Part shown: positions 13,298 through 27,400 of the stretch, piece after piece
How positions within the stretch are numbered: position 1 is the first letter of the stretch
Layout of the letters: each line of letters starts with the position of its first letter
From: Sarcocystis neurona
Lineage: Eukaryota; Apicomplexa; Conoidasida; Eucoccidiorida; Sarcocystidae
Direction: 5' to 3'
NCBI GenBank assembly: GCA_000727475.1
Contig: KL647300.1
Coordinates: forward strand, 2,051,233 to 2,115,232
Length of the DNA stretch: 64,000 bases
Position numbers and translations under genes: made by a program
The notes under the pieces: model-generated
Told to the model about the DNA's origin: nothing
Database searches by the model: none
Seen by the model: only the letters and a program-made list of their open reading frames with translations

Positions 13298-13530
13298 TAT
13301 ACTGCTACTGTAGGCCGTTGCCCTCTCGCTTAAATGAACCACACGTACGGTAGAACTCTGTACCTAGAACTTAGAGGTACCGCTCAGACTCACTCTCTGA
13401 ATATTTGTATACACATATATATACATATATACACAACATATGTAAACTGTTACGGCAGGCCGCTCTCTTCTCGCTCAAATGAGGTGCTCGTAGCGTGGAA
13501 CTCTGTGCTTAAAACTAAGATACGTACATA
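13298..13530. repeat. Local direct duplication, spacing about 140 bp
   Basis: A segment at about 13298-13380 recurs in diverged form at about 13437-13525. Shared blocks include tactgNtacNgNaggccg, ctctcgctNaaatga and gNaactctgt. Each copy is preceded by a TA/CA tract (13278-13298 and 13410-13437), so the duplicated unit includes the microsatellite. Confidence 0.7.
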
Positions 13531-15195
13531 TGTGTATGTATGCTGGTCTTGCAAGCCACCGACTTTTTGTACCTATGAACAACACCTTAGTCTCATTCCA
13601 GTAGAGTCAAACTAGGACTTTTTATGATAGTGCAGACTTACCTATCCCGTATACACACTTGTCAGTGCCTCTCAGCGTACGTGTGCAAGTGTGGACACAC
13701 GCAGACCTGTGTATTCACACAGTTGCAAGCGTACGTAAACGTCCACGTCATGAATCTTGCACGCACATGCGCCTCACTGCAAACTGTCTTTTCGCACAGC
13801 TCGAGACAGATACAAGCATTCATACTGAATCACGTGAATCACGTTTACAGAGTATGGAGACATACCTAGACGAAGAATCGAGACGTAACGTAGAAAACGG
13901 AGCTTTTCCAATCATCTACCTTTGTAAACGAATGGACTTCCTTCTACATGCAACACACAGAACGCACTGTCCGAAACGTGCCCAAGAGATGTATGCAGGA
14001 CTAAAACACACGGACGTCATGGGTGCGACATTTAATGGGATACACCTACAGCAAAACCCTACTATTTACGTGCCGTCTAACATTGTTTTGCGGAATTGGA
14101 AATACCGGAAAGTGCGGCGTATTTCCCACCTGTACTTGAACAAACACTCACGTACAAGCACGTACGCGTTCACTCAGGATGGCATTCATATATGTGTCCA
14201 TAGAGGAAAAAAGCGTTCTTCAGTATCAACGCGAGACGACCTGTGCAACGTTTTGTACCCACGGGCGCGAAGGTGGTGTCGTGGTCAATAATTCGTAGTC
14301 AGGAGATTACCTTCGCGCTCACTGATACTTCACGCCAAACACCTTAGCTTCGGTCTTCGTAAATTAGTGTGTAGTCGAAGATCTTGTCTTGAGATTTTGG
14401 TGAGTGTGCTAGCTCGAACCGTATACACGATCAACAAAAGCATATTGCTGCTTCGTACCTTCTCCTCAGTACAACTGTTGATCGCCAAAATTGCTTTGTG
14501 AGTCTTCGGCGTCGTCCCTATAGCAGACTTACGAAGCAGCACGGTTTCTCCCAGGAGATTTTAGACGTTTAGAAGAAACAAGTCACGTCTGGACTAGATA
14601 CATGTCTACGCGGGAGTACAGCTTACGTGAGCGATTTTTGAATCATGCCGCCACAAACCGCCTGTAGCACCGTGGACGAGAATTAATTACTTGATTGCAA
14701 ACCTGTACACAACGATGGGGTTCCACGCGCCCTGTCCCAGGTGGCAACGCTTTTTAAGTCGCGACTACTGAAGTGCTTCTAGCAGGAGGCTGAAACTTAT
14801 ACGGCCAAGAACACACATATGAGCACTACTTGCATGACTCTTCTCTTTCCGCGCAGACACATGACTTATGAGGAGAGAGAATCTCAGTAAGCTATCACAA
14901 ACTTGACCCTCGCGATATAGAAGCAGCTGCAGCAAATGTCGCTGAATTCTACGCGACAGGGAGTCTCCCTTCTACCGCGTCCTTCTAAGGCTTTCCCTCA
15001 CATCTGTCCGACTTGTAAAGGCTATGCTTATATATTGTCGTTACGCAGTGCGCGGGACACCTCCCGCCTAAGTTCTGAACTTGCGAGACTACGGTGTAAG
15101 CGTCATTAGTTTTCCTTCCCCCCACATCGTTGGTCCACTGCCAAGTGACACTAGCTTAGTTCTCTCTCATCTGTGAAGAGATCCAGTATTATCAC

Positions 15196-15401
15196 ATGCG
15201 TTTGCAGGCAATAATGAAGTTGAAGCCGAAGGATCAACTGCAGCTTTCGAACGAAGAGCTCCGAAGGAAGATGCCACCCAGAATACTGTATCCGCAGAAT
15301 CCTCGTGCACCCAAAAATTTGACTCTGTTTTCCTTCAAAGATAAAATGTTCAAAAAGGATGAGCAGATTGAGCAAACTGCCTTCCACCTTGTCGTCGACG
15401 G
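15196..15401 (+). CDS. DNAI1: DNAI1 exon 1 (first recognised)
   Basis: It encodes the N-terminal conserved block KPKDQLQLSNEELRRK and NPRAPKNLTLFSFKD, corresponding to the PPDQLELTDAELKEE...NPHAPQNIVRYSFKE region of DNAI1. In-frame ATGs occur at 15196 and 15214. A tttgcag acceptor-like site ends at 15207 between them, so the exon may begin at 15208 behind a leader intron with ATG 15214 as the true start. The donor is GTAAGT at 15402, phase 2. Confidence 0.88.
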
Positions 15402-18400
15402 GTAAGTCGCGCTGCGACATAAAGCATAAGCGATCTACTTGGTGGGAACTTGCGTATTTGTCAAGTAACAACAGGTAGACACTTACAATCACTGATCTTG
15501 CGATCGGCGCCCGCAAATCTACCTGCCGATACTCTGTGACTGATGAACAAGCGAAGCGTACCATATCACTCAGTAGTGGATGCAGGCGTGTCGTCAACTT
15601 TGACCAGTACACACCTGCGCATGTACGTCTCTCCGGAACGGTGTCAATACACGAATGGATGCGTGTATGCGTAGACACATGTACGACGGTGCACGTTGTT
15701 GAGTATACGTGTGAATGTATATTTGCATGTCTACATTGGTGTGCCTGCACGAGTATGTGCACGTGTACACATATATATGTATATATATACACACACACGT
15801 ATGTACACATATCTCCCCGTTACGGATGCTTTGTTATGAATTGTGCTTGAATGTATCATAGATATATATGTATATACACACATATCCCTACGTTACGGAC
15901 GCCCTAAACTGCAGGTTGAAACAGTGGTACACTGGTTACTGATCCTTCTGGCAGATGCTGGCGCCAGTGTGAAAATGCTGGTCGCAGCGCATCCGTTATG
16001 AATTGTGCTCATCTGTATCATAAGCTTCGGAAGGCGTGATGCCAGAAAAGTACCGCTTTTCATCTAACATTCATAATGCACATTTGATTTCTGCAAGGCG
16101 AAGAATGTGAGTAGCCACTTGCTATCGTTCTCCATTCTCGTAGTGGGGTCCCTCTCGACGTAAGTTTCTTTCGCGTGGCTCATTCTGCCAGTCGCAAGTG
16201 TCTTGAGGATCTGCACCAAGTGCTGCGGCTGCGCGTGAACAACTTGTTCTTCTGTACCAGTAGCTCATTGCTGTCCATCATTGAGCTCTGGCAGCTTTTC
16301 AATATTTCGCTGCCTACTTCCAGCCCCACGTCGGCACACTTATCGTCAATACATTCAGGGATACAAAGAAGTGACGCATGTTTCAAGTGCACACGCACGA
16401 CAGAGCAGAGATATCGGATGTGTCCCCCAGTGCGTGGAGGCGGCCGGTGGTGTACCGCTACGTCTTTGATGTCTTCCGCACGGCCTACTCACCTTGTCCG
16501 TCTTCACTTCTTCGTCAACGTCTGCTTCTATCTATCTCTACTCATATCGTCCTTCTCCTCTTCCTTCGCTCTCCAGGTTTCCCCCTGTCGCTGTCCGTGG
16601 TGCTTTTCTTGCTGTTGGTGCTCGTCTCCTTCTTCCTCCTCCTCCTCCTCATTTTGTGTCTCTATCTCTGCGTTCCCTATTTCGCTTCCTTCCGGCCTGT
16701 CGTCTCTCCGTTCCGCCTCTTCTCCCCTCGGTCGTCTTATACGTATGCGTTTCGTCCCTGTACTTTTCCTTGTTCATCTCCGGCTTCGTTACCTCTTTTA
16801 GTTTCTATTTTTCATCTCCTCCTCGTCCTCCTCCGTATCCATTCCGTTTTTTTTGTATCTCTTCCTGTAGTATTCCTGTCCCCCATCTTCTTCCGCCTCA
16901 ATTTCACGTGCCTGTCCGTTTTCGACTGAATATTTCTCTTAAAAAGGGCTCTGCTGCATATCGAGAGTCAAGAAGCGCTGGACCAAGAGGATTTCTGGCG
17001 ACAGAAGGAAGAAGAAGAGGCAAAAAGGAAAAATAGCGAAACTGTAGATATTAAGATCGAAGACGACTCACACCGTAAGCTTTTTGTTACAATTCACCCA
17101 GCTATCTTTTCGTATTCACTGGGGAAATACAGCATAGATTCTTTCCTCCCTCATCGGCTTACCAGTCAAGTCGCTTTCAGTATTCAGTCACTCATTTGCA
17201 GTTGCGGCTTCTTTGCGGTCAGTGCTTGTAAAGTAGTCATTTTGTCCAGTTCTCCTGGAGTCGAAAGCTAAAAACCCATACGTGTCACTGTGTCTACTTG
17301 CACGTCCGCGTCTATGTTCAACGAGAGAGTTTTTCACTTGCCGTTTTTTCTTCCGAACGTAAAACCGATGAGAGTCACTATTTACTACAAAAATGTATGT
17401 GTCTTCTGAGTGCTCTGGCTAAATAGCATCAGTCGAAACGTTGGTGAAATCAAACACGTTTTTACGTACTTCAGGCGCTCGCTGAACTATTGTTACATAA
17501 TTATATACCTCCATGTTGATACACAGTTATGTACAGGTTATCCCCCTACCATGCTAATTGAACGGCCTCGTATACATGTCTGAAGCCAGCTGGTATTGTG
17601 ACATGGGTGTTTCGATACTTCCTTCATTTATCGCCATACACACAGGTGTACGGATGTGCTTCAAGGATGAACGAAAACCAGTGACCTCTGTATGTTTGAG
17701 GAACTCTCGACGTGGTTTGAATTATGGTACTCCTTCATTGGCGCACAGGCCTGCTGCAGTCTTTCAAAAAATTTGAAAAATTCAGCATTCCCACCGCATA
17801 CCTGCCCCACTGATGAATTTCCTCCAACCTTGCGCGACATCTTCGCTTTATGTTGTTGATACTGTAAACCAATGGCTTTGCTCTCCTAGCGTTTTCTGTC
17901 ACTGCCGTGAGATCTGTGGGGTCATTCGCACCTGTTCAACAGTCTTCGCGCGTATGTTCTCTGGTTAACGTTGGGCGCGCTCACGTCTTGCCTGTTTTCA
18001 AGAATGTCTTTGGGGAGACGCAAACGCCAGCGTCTGCGGCTTCTGCAAATTTCTAAGACACGTAGCAGTTCAGGATTGCTTCGCGCGAAGACTGTGGCGA
18101 ATTCCTACCTCCGTGTCCGCAGAGAATGCTGAGGACGAAGGCAGGGTGCTTCGTAACCAATTCCACTACGCGGATCGCGTTTCACAAACGGCCACAAAAA
18201 CGATAAGGTGAACCCCACCCTAGACAGAGTCCACTTTTCCAGTCTACTGTGGTCTACGTTGCTCTCCACTGCCGCTGGTAGCACCCACATGAAACGGATG
18301 TCTCTCACAGTACCAAGAGCTTCTTAGATTCACCGACGAGGCAGTGACGAGGCTCGATCTAAAGGGTCTTATTCACTACTGTGTTTCTGTCTATGAAATC

Positions 18401-21400
18401 GAAAGTGGTAGGGTAACTTCCTGTCTACGTAAAACTCTAAACCCAGGGTGCTACATTAGAGGGGGATTCTCACAAAGTCGACTCGATGACGTACGCAGTT
18501 AACTCTCTGTCACTGCGTTCGAAACACAACAGCTTGCCAAGCGGCTTCTGCAGAAGCCCGGACAATGCTCGTGAAACTGAGCGTTTGCTGTGAGTTGTCC
18601 ACGACGTAGAGGCAAAGTTCATTCCTCGCTCTTTCGCGGTTAGTCGACCTTACATTGAAAATACGCTAGGCTGATAGGGTCAAGCTCGCATCTTCACTCT
18701 GTCAAGTCTTTGATTAAAGATGTTGTTCTCGTCCGTCGTATAGTCGGCGATTACCTGGGCTCTCTTATTCGTCAGATTGTTCAGGTTGAGAGCGTGTCTT
18801 CTCCTTGATCGTTGGCGGATGGACAATATAGCAGCACGGGCTGGACTACACACTGTAGGAAGCGCCAGGCGCACCAGGCGACACCGGAGCTGCTTCCGGT
18901 GTACGGTGGAAGAACAGGAGGGATCGTCACTTCCTACACTTCGGGTTGGCCAGACTTTGCAGGTGGCTTGCAATTTTCGAAGTTTCCATCCTGCACCGAG
19001 CAGGGCGACGTCGACTACTTGCACGGTCGCCGAAAGACGGCTGCTTTTTGTTTACAGCTGACGCGATTCTCGTGACGTCACTGCAGGCGCAAACGCCACT
19101 GCATTTTTCCGGCTTCTGTGCAATGTAGCAGCAGCGCGAATGCTGTCGTGTGAGTGGTGGACCCAGGCAATGCTTTTCTCCTTTGTTTCGCGTACGCTTT
19201 GTGCACAAAAGGAATGCTGCTGCTTTTTCAGTTGTACGCAAAAGGTGCGTGCCTGACACTCCGGTGGTTTCCTTGGATTTGCGTGTCCTTCCGTGTTTTC
19301 AGAGAACGCGGCGTAGCCACGAAACCCCCTGTAACTATTCCCTTCTCTGGAACTGGTGGGCACCCTGCGTACCTGACCGTTGTCTCTCTTGCTGCCCATT
19401 TATATATGTATATATATGAATTGTGGCTGCGTCAACAACATTCACTCAAGAATAAATGTACGTGTGCATCACTGTCGACGTACTGTCTGTAAACTAACTG
19501 TTGTACGTAGGAATTACAACAGCAACGTACGTACAAGGAATTCCAGTTGAGGTTCAAATTATCAGTACACCGACTTGACAACCCAGTCTACTCCTCTGAC
19601 TTTTTTCCCTTCTTCTTGCTCTCGCTAGAGCTACAGAGTCAACAACTAGGACGCTAGCAGTAGTTTTATTTGTTGTATACTGTCAAGCTTACACATGTGC
19701 AGAATGGCCAGTCTCTCTCGTGATGCGCAGTTTTCAAAGAGGCTCCAGCATGGTCACGTCTGAGAGACAGTGCTCCACCGTTTAGCCGATAGCCCTATGG
19801 CTACTAGTGCTAACTTGTTTGTATGGGCAGGTGATTACACTCCTATACAGCAACGAAAGGATGCCTCGAGCAGTACGGCCTCCGTACAATTTCATAGGTC
19901 GTCGCACACATGCACGACTATGCTAGCCACAAATCTGTGCGCGCCTATGTGCATGCAGACGTAGACACGCACAGATGTGTAGAGATATGCAGATGCGTGG
20001 AATCAGGGGAACGTGCGCAAATCTCTGCGCTCTGCGTATACGTGGGTTTACGTAGGCATGCATATGTGTGCATTAATGCACGTGGGCACGCACGAATACA
20101 CCACGTACGCAAATAACCGCGTCTGATGTATGGGTGGAGGTATGTGCCAACACATGCATGTGGACACACCGGCACATGGCCAACAGTACGGTGGTTGAAT
20201 TTTGCACGCGTAAGCTGATCTGGACTGAAACAAGCCGAAAATCCGCTGTTGGGCTGATGGACGCCTTCTCGCGTGGGGTGCAGTGCTGCATTTGCGTCAC
20301 CTCCTCACGCAAATGGAATTCCTTGGCGTGAAACAAAAGCGTTTTTGCGGGCCCGTTTAGGTTTCGTGTGGCTGTTGTATGAGGCCAACTGCATCCAAGC
20401 TCTCCCGCATGGGTGTTCGCAGACAGCGCGTCTACGCGAATAAGTTGCTGTACACCTATGCAGACGGACACGCAAAAAATATCACGACCTGTGGGCAGAG
20501 ACGGGTGTGGACGATATCCTAACGGAAGTGGGACCCTGCAAATCAACCGTGCTAATACGTTTGCGCCCCAAGGTCAAGACACCCGTATGTGTACTTCTCC
20601 GTGCAAACCGAAACTTCCGCTGCTCTGCTAGGTCACACACTCCAGGCGACTTGATTGTCTCTGCCTGTGCGTTCTTCTTCTACTTCATTTCTGCAAATGG
20701 ACTCCGAGGCATTTCACTTCCAATATTGTCGGTGAGTGTCGCTGAATGAGTGTCGCTGAATGTCGGCTGCAGCAAATCCTTGGATCATTTACGACGCCTA
20801 CGTGGAGGAGCTTGCCAGGCAGAACGGAAATGACCCAGATCAAAAGGTAGTCCGGTGAATCGCTCTGCAGAGTAACTCTACGTAGCTTCTTGGTGAAGTG
20901 TACAAATACGACGTGCACAAGCCCTAGTGCATAGTCACGACGTGCAACTTTTGGCTGCTGTAGTGTGGAACTCTCTTGGCCTCTGTGTGTGCGGAACGGC
21001 AGCGACCCCCACCTCTTTGGCTTCCGTAGTGGTCAGGGGAGTACTGTTTCGTCATCGAATGCAGGAGTACTCAACTGCGTAATTAAGTTCCCACTAGAGC
21101 AGCTGTATGCATTCCCTTGAAAAAGCCTGTACGAAACAACTCTGGGAGATATGTATGCGTCACGATGCAGAGCCTCTCCGGCTGTGGAGAGTGTGCGACT
21201 GCGTAGTTGCTCTACGACGGAATGCTCTGGGTGTTTGCGCGAATAGAATTCTGCAACTCTGTCTTGAAATGGCGATCTGCGTGTCTGCCGTTGCCCTCTT
21301 TGACCTAGTCAACTGCAGGACCCAGTACAGGATATACAACCCGCACATTAAAGCTTCACACACACGCACAGAGTCCAACACCTACACACCTTTAGCTGTA

Positions 21401-24400
21401 GGGGAATATGGTTGTAGTTCCCCGCTGAAAGATTCTTCGAACACTGTAGCACACATGGGTATAAAGAGACAATTGCGTGCGCTCGCAGGGCTTACTTCCC
21501 TCTCTGTGGACGCAGATGGACACGTACAGGCTGAGATTTTTGAAAGCGTCCGGTTGCAGCGTTCTTGTCCCTGTGCACACAAAACACTTGCCTATGGAGA
21601 AGGCGACCAAGCTGAGACCTTCTGCACCGCGGGGCGCTTCATTCGCTTGAAACACCGCCGGCACTATGTCCTGTCCTATGGCCCAAACTCAGCAGCAGGC
21701 GTGATAGCAGAAAATTAACACCAAACGCCCGTCAAGGACGCACAGATACATGTCAGCAGGAGCACTCCTGGCACACGTCTGTGTCGCTTCTGCCGTAGTT
21801 GGGCAGTGGGCACTCAAGCCTTCCTGGAATTCGTGCTCCTCTGTGCAGTTATTTACTGGCTTCCCACGTATTCATCCACGGTCAGAAAATGCACGACTGT
21901 TGAACCCGCTTACCGATGCAAATGTGTGTAGTTCCGCACAAACATTTACAGAGAGGATATCCATTTATGCGGCTGGCGCTTTATATTCACAGTGTACATC
22001 GCCGGACGCCCCGTCACACCGCCAGTGCGCTGACACCTTTACCCCTTCCTCTCCTAGGAAAGTAGCTCAAATTGCGTATAAAGGAAAAAACTGTGTGTAT
22101 GTCTAGACACTGGCAGTCGACGAAAATGTTCTTTCCGGTCTGCATCGGTAGACAGGTTCCTTGCACACACGGACATATACAGAAACCAGCGGACATACGG
22201 ATGTGCCACTAGGAAAAAAGCTGCCCTAGAGGCGCAGACGGTTGTGGGCCGTTGTACAAACCAACACACCTTTAATTAAAGGTTACCATCCGTAGTTCAG
22301 CTGAATGCGTGTCACTTGAAGCTGTGCAACGTTATCCTTTGACGCTATGTATTCCTCATGCAAATGGGACAGATTACGCTTTTAAGTGTGTAGGGGTGCC
22401 TTACGATGTGTTTGCGCCCCCCAACCTCTTCAAATGAAAGTCCTACACATACGTATACATATGTATATGTGTATATGTTTGGGGATGTGTGGGAATGTTG
22501 ATCTGTGGTTGAGTACACACGTTTTGTGTCCGCACAGATGTACATACACGTATATATACGTACACGTACTCTGTGTCTCTTCAGACTCAATTATATCTAT
22601 GTGAGTAGACTGCAACGATGGGGTACACCTTCTTGGCGAGAACAAGGTTACGTATTTGGTAGAGAACTCTTCTAAGATTCTGCGACTCCATGCAAAACAT
22701 ATCGTACACTACCGGACCCCGTACAGGGGGGATATTTGTTCCGGGAAGCAGCCTTCGGAGTCGTGCTCTCTCCGTACTTGAGGAAACAAGTGCTCTTATA
22801 CCCTCACGGATGCCTGGCTGCTGTACCTCGTGAGTCGTCTTTTCTTTCGTAGGCTGGCCACTTGCTGAAGGCGAAGGACCGAAATTCGAATGAACAGCGC
22901 ATATCCGAACAAACAGGAGATCTGTTGAATTCCAGCAAAATGAAGTGGGCTGCAAAGGTATAGGAACGAAACCTCTGTCGTATACTGGGGCCTCCATCTG
23001 TATGCGCAGACATCGCAGACGTGGCGCCCAATAACGAAATACAAGCCAGTACAAAATGCATGGACGAAACTTTCACACGCGCAGAGATGAGTGTGAAAAA
23101 GGAGAAAGGAGAGATAAGGAAGCGTCGTAAGTGGAATTTGCTGGCGAAAAGGAAGGAGGACGGAAATTGTGGAAATATGAATAGGAAGGGAAAGGCGAAA
23201 ATGACACGACGCCAAGAGATGCGTAGCACTGTCACTTATACGCATATGTTGATATACATCCGCATACGTACGTACACAAATACATACACGGATGCGCACA
23301 CGAGTTGCATACATGCGTATGTACATGCGTACGTATGTGCATTCATTTATACGTATATGTAGGTATATATACACACGTAAATATACCACATACATACATG
23401 GATACATCCTTATACACGTGCTGCATACATGCGTACACGCGTGTATACATGTATCCATGTACGTGTATATACACGCAAGAACACATTCATATTTGATTAT
23501 TTACATATGTTACGCACGCATCATATTCGCGCGCTGAACCATCAAATACAAGTAAATAGACAGCCTCAAAAATTTAGAACTTCCCACATTACCTATGTGC
23601 GGCGGTGAACTGCGTTCTGGCATCCGCATGTGAGAACGTGGACAGCAGCTGCGCTGTAGCGGTACCTGATATGTGTACACCAAGTACCTATGCATATATA
23701 TATATATAGACGTGTATACACACCAAGAATCTGTATACACCACGTACTTATATGAGTGTATACACACCAAGTGCCTCATTAAATATATGGGTGTATGTAC
23801 GGTGAGTGTCCACTTCTATGTACACACATATATATATATATATTTACACGCATACAGATATATGTATGCCTGCGCATGTACAGCATAGCGTGTTTCATCT
23901 AACACCTTATTCTCCCTCTGTACTCCCATATTTTAGTAGCACTGGCCCCTAAAGTGAGGACATGTATACGAGACTCTCCTGAGTGCTGCGGGAGAAGAAC
24001 GGCGCGCTGCCATCACAGAGGGGAGGATAGTGAAGAGAAAAAACAGATTTCCATAGTGAAAAAAAGCCAGCTGTGAAGTTCTCATGACACTCTGTTACAC
24101 TCCTCGAGCCCGTGCACCTCGTGCGCGTCAGCACTTGTCGGCAATACATGCGTATACTTTCTGCTCCCCCTCATCCGCGCGTCCACGCCTATCTCTATGT
24201 GCAATTGTGTAGGAGAACAGGCGGCCATATGGACCAATGCGATAGAGTTGTGTAGGCCCGATTTTTCTTGTGGATTTAACAAAGACAAAGAGAAAATTTT
24301 GTATGTATATATATGCTGGTGCAGATGTTCAAGTACACATACATATATATATATATAGATGTGTGTACAGAGGTCGAGAGAGAGACCGTAGGAGGAGTAC

Positions 24401-27400
24401 ATAATACAGTGCGTCTAGCTCAAATCGTTGGAGACTTTTGTTCGACAGGCCCGCTCCGGCGGTGTTTCTGTCTGTACGCAGGCAAAAGGGCATAGTGATC
24501 TACAGTACCCAGGAGCTTTTGTGATACAAATGGACGATGCAGGGCTCAACTGTAGAATGCTACACGAGTAGGGGAAGTCTGTCTCGTACACACGTGTATA
24601 GTTATTTATTTGTGTAACACGATCCAGGGAACTGCCTCGGTGCACGTATATATATATATATATACGCATATACAGACATCGCTGCAGAGGGAAAAAGAGG
24701 CGGAGTTCTGTTCTACAGCACTGTACATCTGTTTGTGTACATTACCCAGTGTTGGCAACGGGCAGCTGCCGGTATACATATACGTGCATATGCACATGCA
24801 TACATATATATATATATATGTATATGTACACGTTTGTGGACTTCACTGCGCAGGGAGAAGGCAGAGCTCTGTTCTGGAGAACTGTATACGAAGAGTATAC
24901 AAGCTATTTTGTCATTCGTATCGCTACTGCTCTGTTGTCGTTTCTGTAGCTGACGGAGAGAGTAGTGAATCACAATACAGAAAGCGAGTTGTACGAGAAC
25001 TTCAAGTCCAAGGAACACCCGATATGGAAGACGGAAGGTTCTTCTGTTTTTCTTCCGCTGTGGAGGTTTCAATTTAGCAAAGTGAAGAAAAAGGACGTTA
25101 CTGCCTTGAAGTGGAACCCAAAGTACACCGACCTTTTCGCTGCGGGCTTCGGTTAGTCCTTCTTTTCTTCTTGCTCTTCAGTGTGGGTGTCTCCGTGGAT
25201 CGAGGGCACTCCTATTCACTCACAACTTTCCGGTCCCTACGCGTCTGTGCACGCATATACATCTATGTGTACACATCGAAGGGAACGCGCATGAAAACTG
25301 TATGTGGGAGAACGTGACCGAAGTTCCGTCTCCATCACGCGGAATGAGAAAAGACATGGCAGGTCAGCTTGCTCTGCTTATGCCACGGATGCGTGTGTAT
25401 ATGTGTGTGTGTATGTACACGTCTGTGTGCGAAGACTGACTTTTGCAAATGAAGCGGCATCACAGAGACAAGAGGCACACACTCACGTCCCAAGGAAGCC
25501 TTCGGCCTGGCGATTTAAAGTTCAGATGATCCACGCACAGAGTCGTGTATCCACCGCTGTGGTGGTACACGGGTGTGTGAGAACTCTCGTTCTCCCTCTT
25601 ACTCCGTCTCTCCGTCTCTTTGCCCGTGCACGTCTACATCTCATTGTACATGCTCCTACGTATAAACGTGTCTTTCTCTGTGCGTCTGGAGTACACGTAC
25701 GCACCCACATATGTGTGCACGCGTATGGGTGAATTCATCCCTCTTTATTTGTCCTTCGACGTATGTCCTACCTATACGCATACGTGCCAACAAAGGTACA
25801 CAGATGGCTCTTTCTGCATATATGCATATATATAAACGTAAGAATAGATACGTGGGCCTGTTTGTAAGCGGCTGGAATTCTCCCGTTACTACGCTGTATC
25901 GGTGTGTACATTCACAACAGCGGAGAGAGGTGAAGCTGGTTTTTTTTGGTACGAATGCATGTGGCGGCAAGCTTCAGCTCAGGCAATTAGAATGAAGTAA
26001 GGGCGCGGGTATCTACACGTAGAAAATGAAACTTTCCCTTGGATCCTACCCAACCTAGACATGCAAAGGCGCCAGACGGCTTTACGTCCACGCGAATTCT
26101 AGACATAGGGCTTGTCTTAGTGTACTCATAGAGAGCAAAGCGCAACGGTGATTCTCTTTGTGTCATGCGCTCCTTCCGCCGGCCATCTGCCGAGCTCGCT
26201 TACCTTGTTGTGTTTCGGCTTCTTTGAAATTCTCTTGTCTCATTAATTACGTGTGTATCTTTATCTATATATGCATATATATATATATATGTATATGTAC
26301 GTAATTCTGTACTGCAGGGCACTGCGCGAACACACCTTTCCGTCCCGGTTCAGGCTGAGTTACCTTGTGTATGTACCTGCGAATATACACTTATATATAT
26401 ATATGCGTACACTAGCTGTGTTCTTTCCGCTCGTCTTCGACAAGGTCGAAGTTCCCGGTCACACGAAAGTATGTCTGTGGCAGCCTTGAGGGTCTACATA
26501 TATAGACAAAGCCCCCAAAGATCTTTCAAATGAAGAATGAAGAGACACCTACGCTGCTAGTTTTCGCCACGCCTGGCCGGCTGCTTCCCTCGCCTTCTCT
26601 CTCTCTCCTTTGCACTGTGCGTCTTCTTCTCTCTGCCTATGTCTCGTTTGCGCCTGTCTCTCCCTTTGGCTATACGTCGCCGTCTGTTTCTCTCTGCCGG
26701 TGTGTCTGATTTTCCCTCTTTTGTCCTTTCCTCTTTAGATCTGCTGATGGATTTGCGTGGTGCTGCACACTTCTGCGTACAAACTTCCACACATTAACTT
26801 CGGGCGTTGCATGGCTGCAGGAGTGCTTGCATCGGGAGCTCAAATGTGGCCGATACTTAATCTCGTGTACAGGAATGGGAGTGCGCCGTCACACGCATGT
26901 ACACCTGTGCACGCACGTGCATATAGAGAGAGATACGGAAAAATTATCTGTGCGTGTCTGTTTGTGTGTATACTGTAGAGAGAAAGACAGGGGAAGGGGC
27001 ACAACCTTTGCATGCCTACTTGCACTTGTGGAGAGAGAGCGAGAACACGTGCGTCTCCTACGTGTCACGCACGGGGAGAAAGACAAAGGAAGCAAGGAAA
27101 CAGAGGGCGGACAACATAGAATGGAAACCAAAGTCTTCCAGGCCTCTCGGCGCATACGTGTGTCCGACCTGCGAATGCGCGAATTATCAGAGCGAGCGAC
27201 GATATGTGTGTGTGTGTGTGTGTCTGTGTGTGTGTCTCTTCGCGATACACCGTGCAGGGAACTACGAGTTTCAGAAGCAGAACGTCGGCTACGTCTGCTG
27301 CTACTCGCTGAAAAACACGCTCTTTCCCGAGTACTTCTGGAAAACTGAGTCTGTAAGTGATTTACTTCTGCGGCGTAGAGCCGCAGCCCGGCCTCGCCTC

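Larger units (their letters stand above)
7827..15195. other. Spacer without recognisable gene
   Basis: This 7.4 kb stretch lies between the divergently oriented RPS28 and DNAI1 genes and must hold the promoter and 5' leader of RPS28 (right of 7826) and probably of DNAI1. The first 400 bases are GC-richer. Beyond that I see a tandem repeat at 11390-11649, a duplication at 13298-13530, and short TA tracts near 13280 and 13415. A 210-codon open frame (13659-14291) has no recognisable motif and no ATG-supported conserved start. It is within the range expected by chance and is not called. Confidence 0.6.

Noticed and set aside
13659..14291. 210-codon plus-strand open frame.
   Set aside because: Composition and lack of motifs do not support coding; no splice partners or conserved segment seen. 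It remains possible but unsupported.
16324..16385. A frame reading RRHTYRQYIQGYKEVTHVSS, at first taken as DNAI1 exon 2 because it resembles [21 protein letters not shown], with a 16-nt micro-exon at 16144-16159.
   Set aside because: Phases do not join to exon 1 or to the following exon, and no suitable donor exists. The segment 16947-17074 joins exon 1 in the correct phase and gives the expected ALLHIESQEA sequence.
21107..21718. 203-codon plus-strand open frame within DNAI1 intron 5.
   Set aside because: No recognisable motif, it lies between exons that join in phase, and a frame of this length is within chance expectation for 64 kb in six frames.
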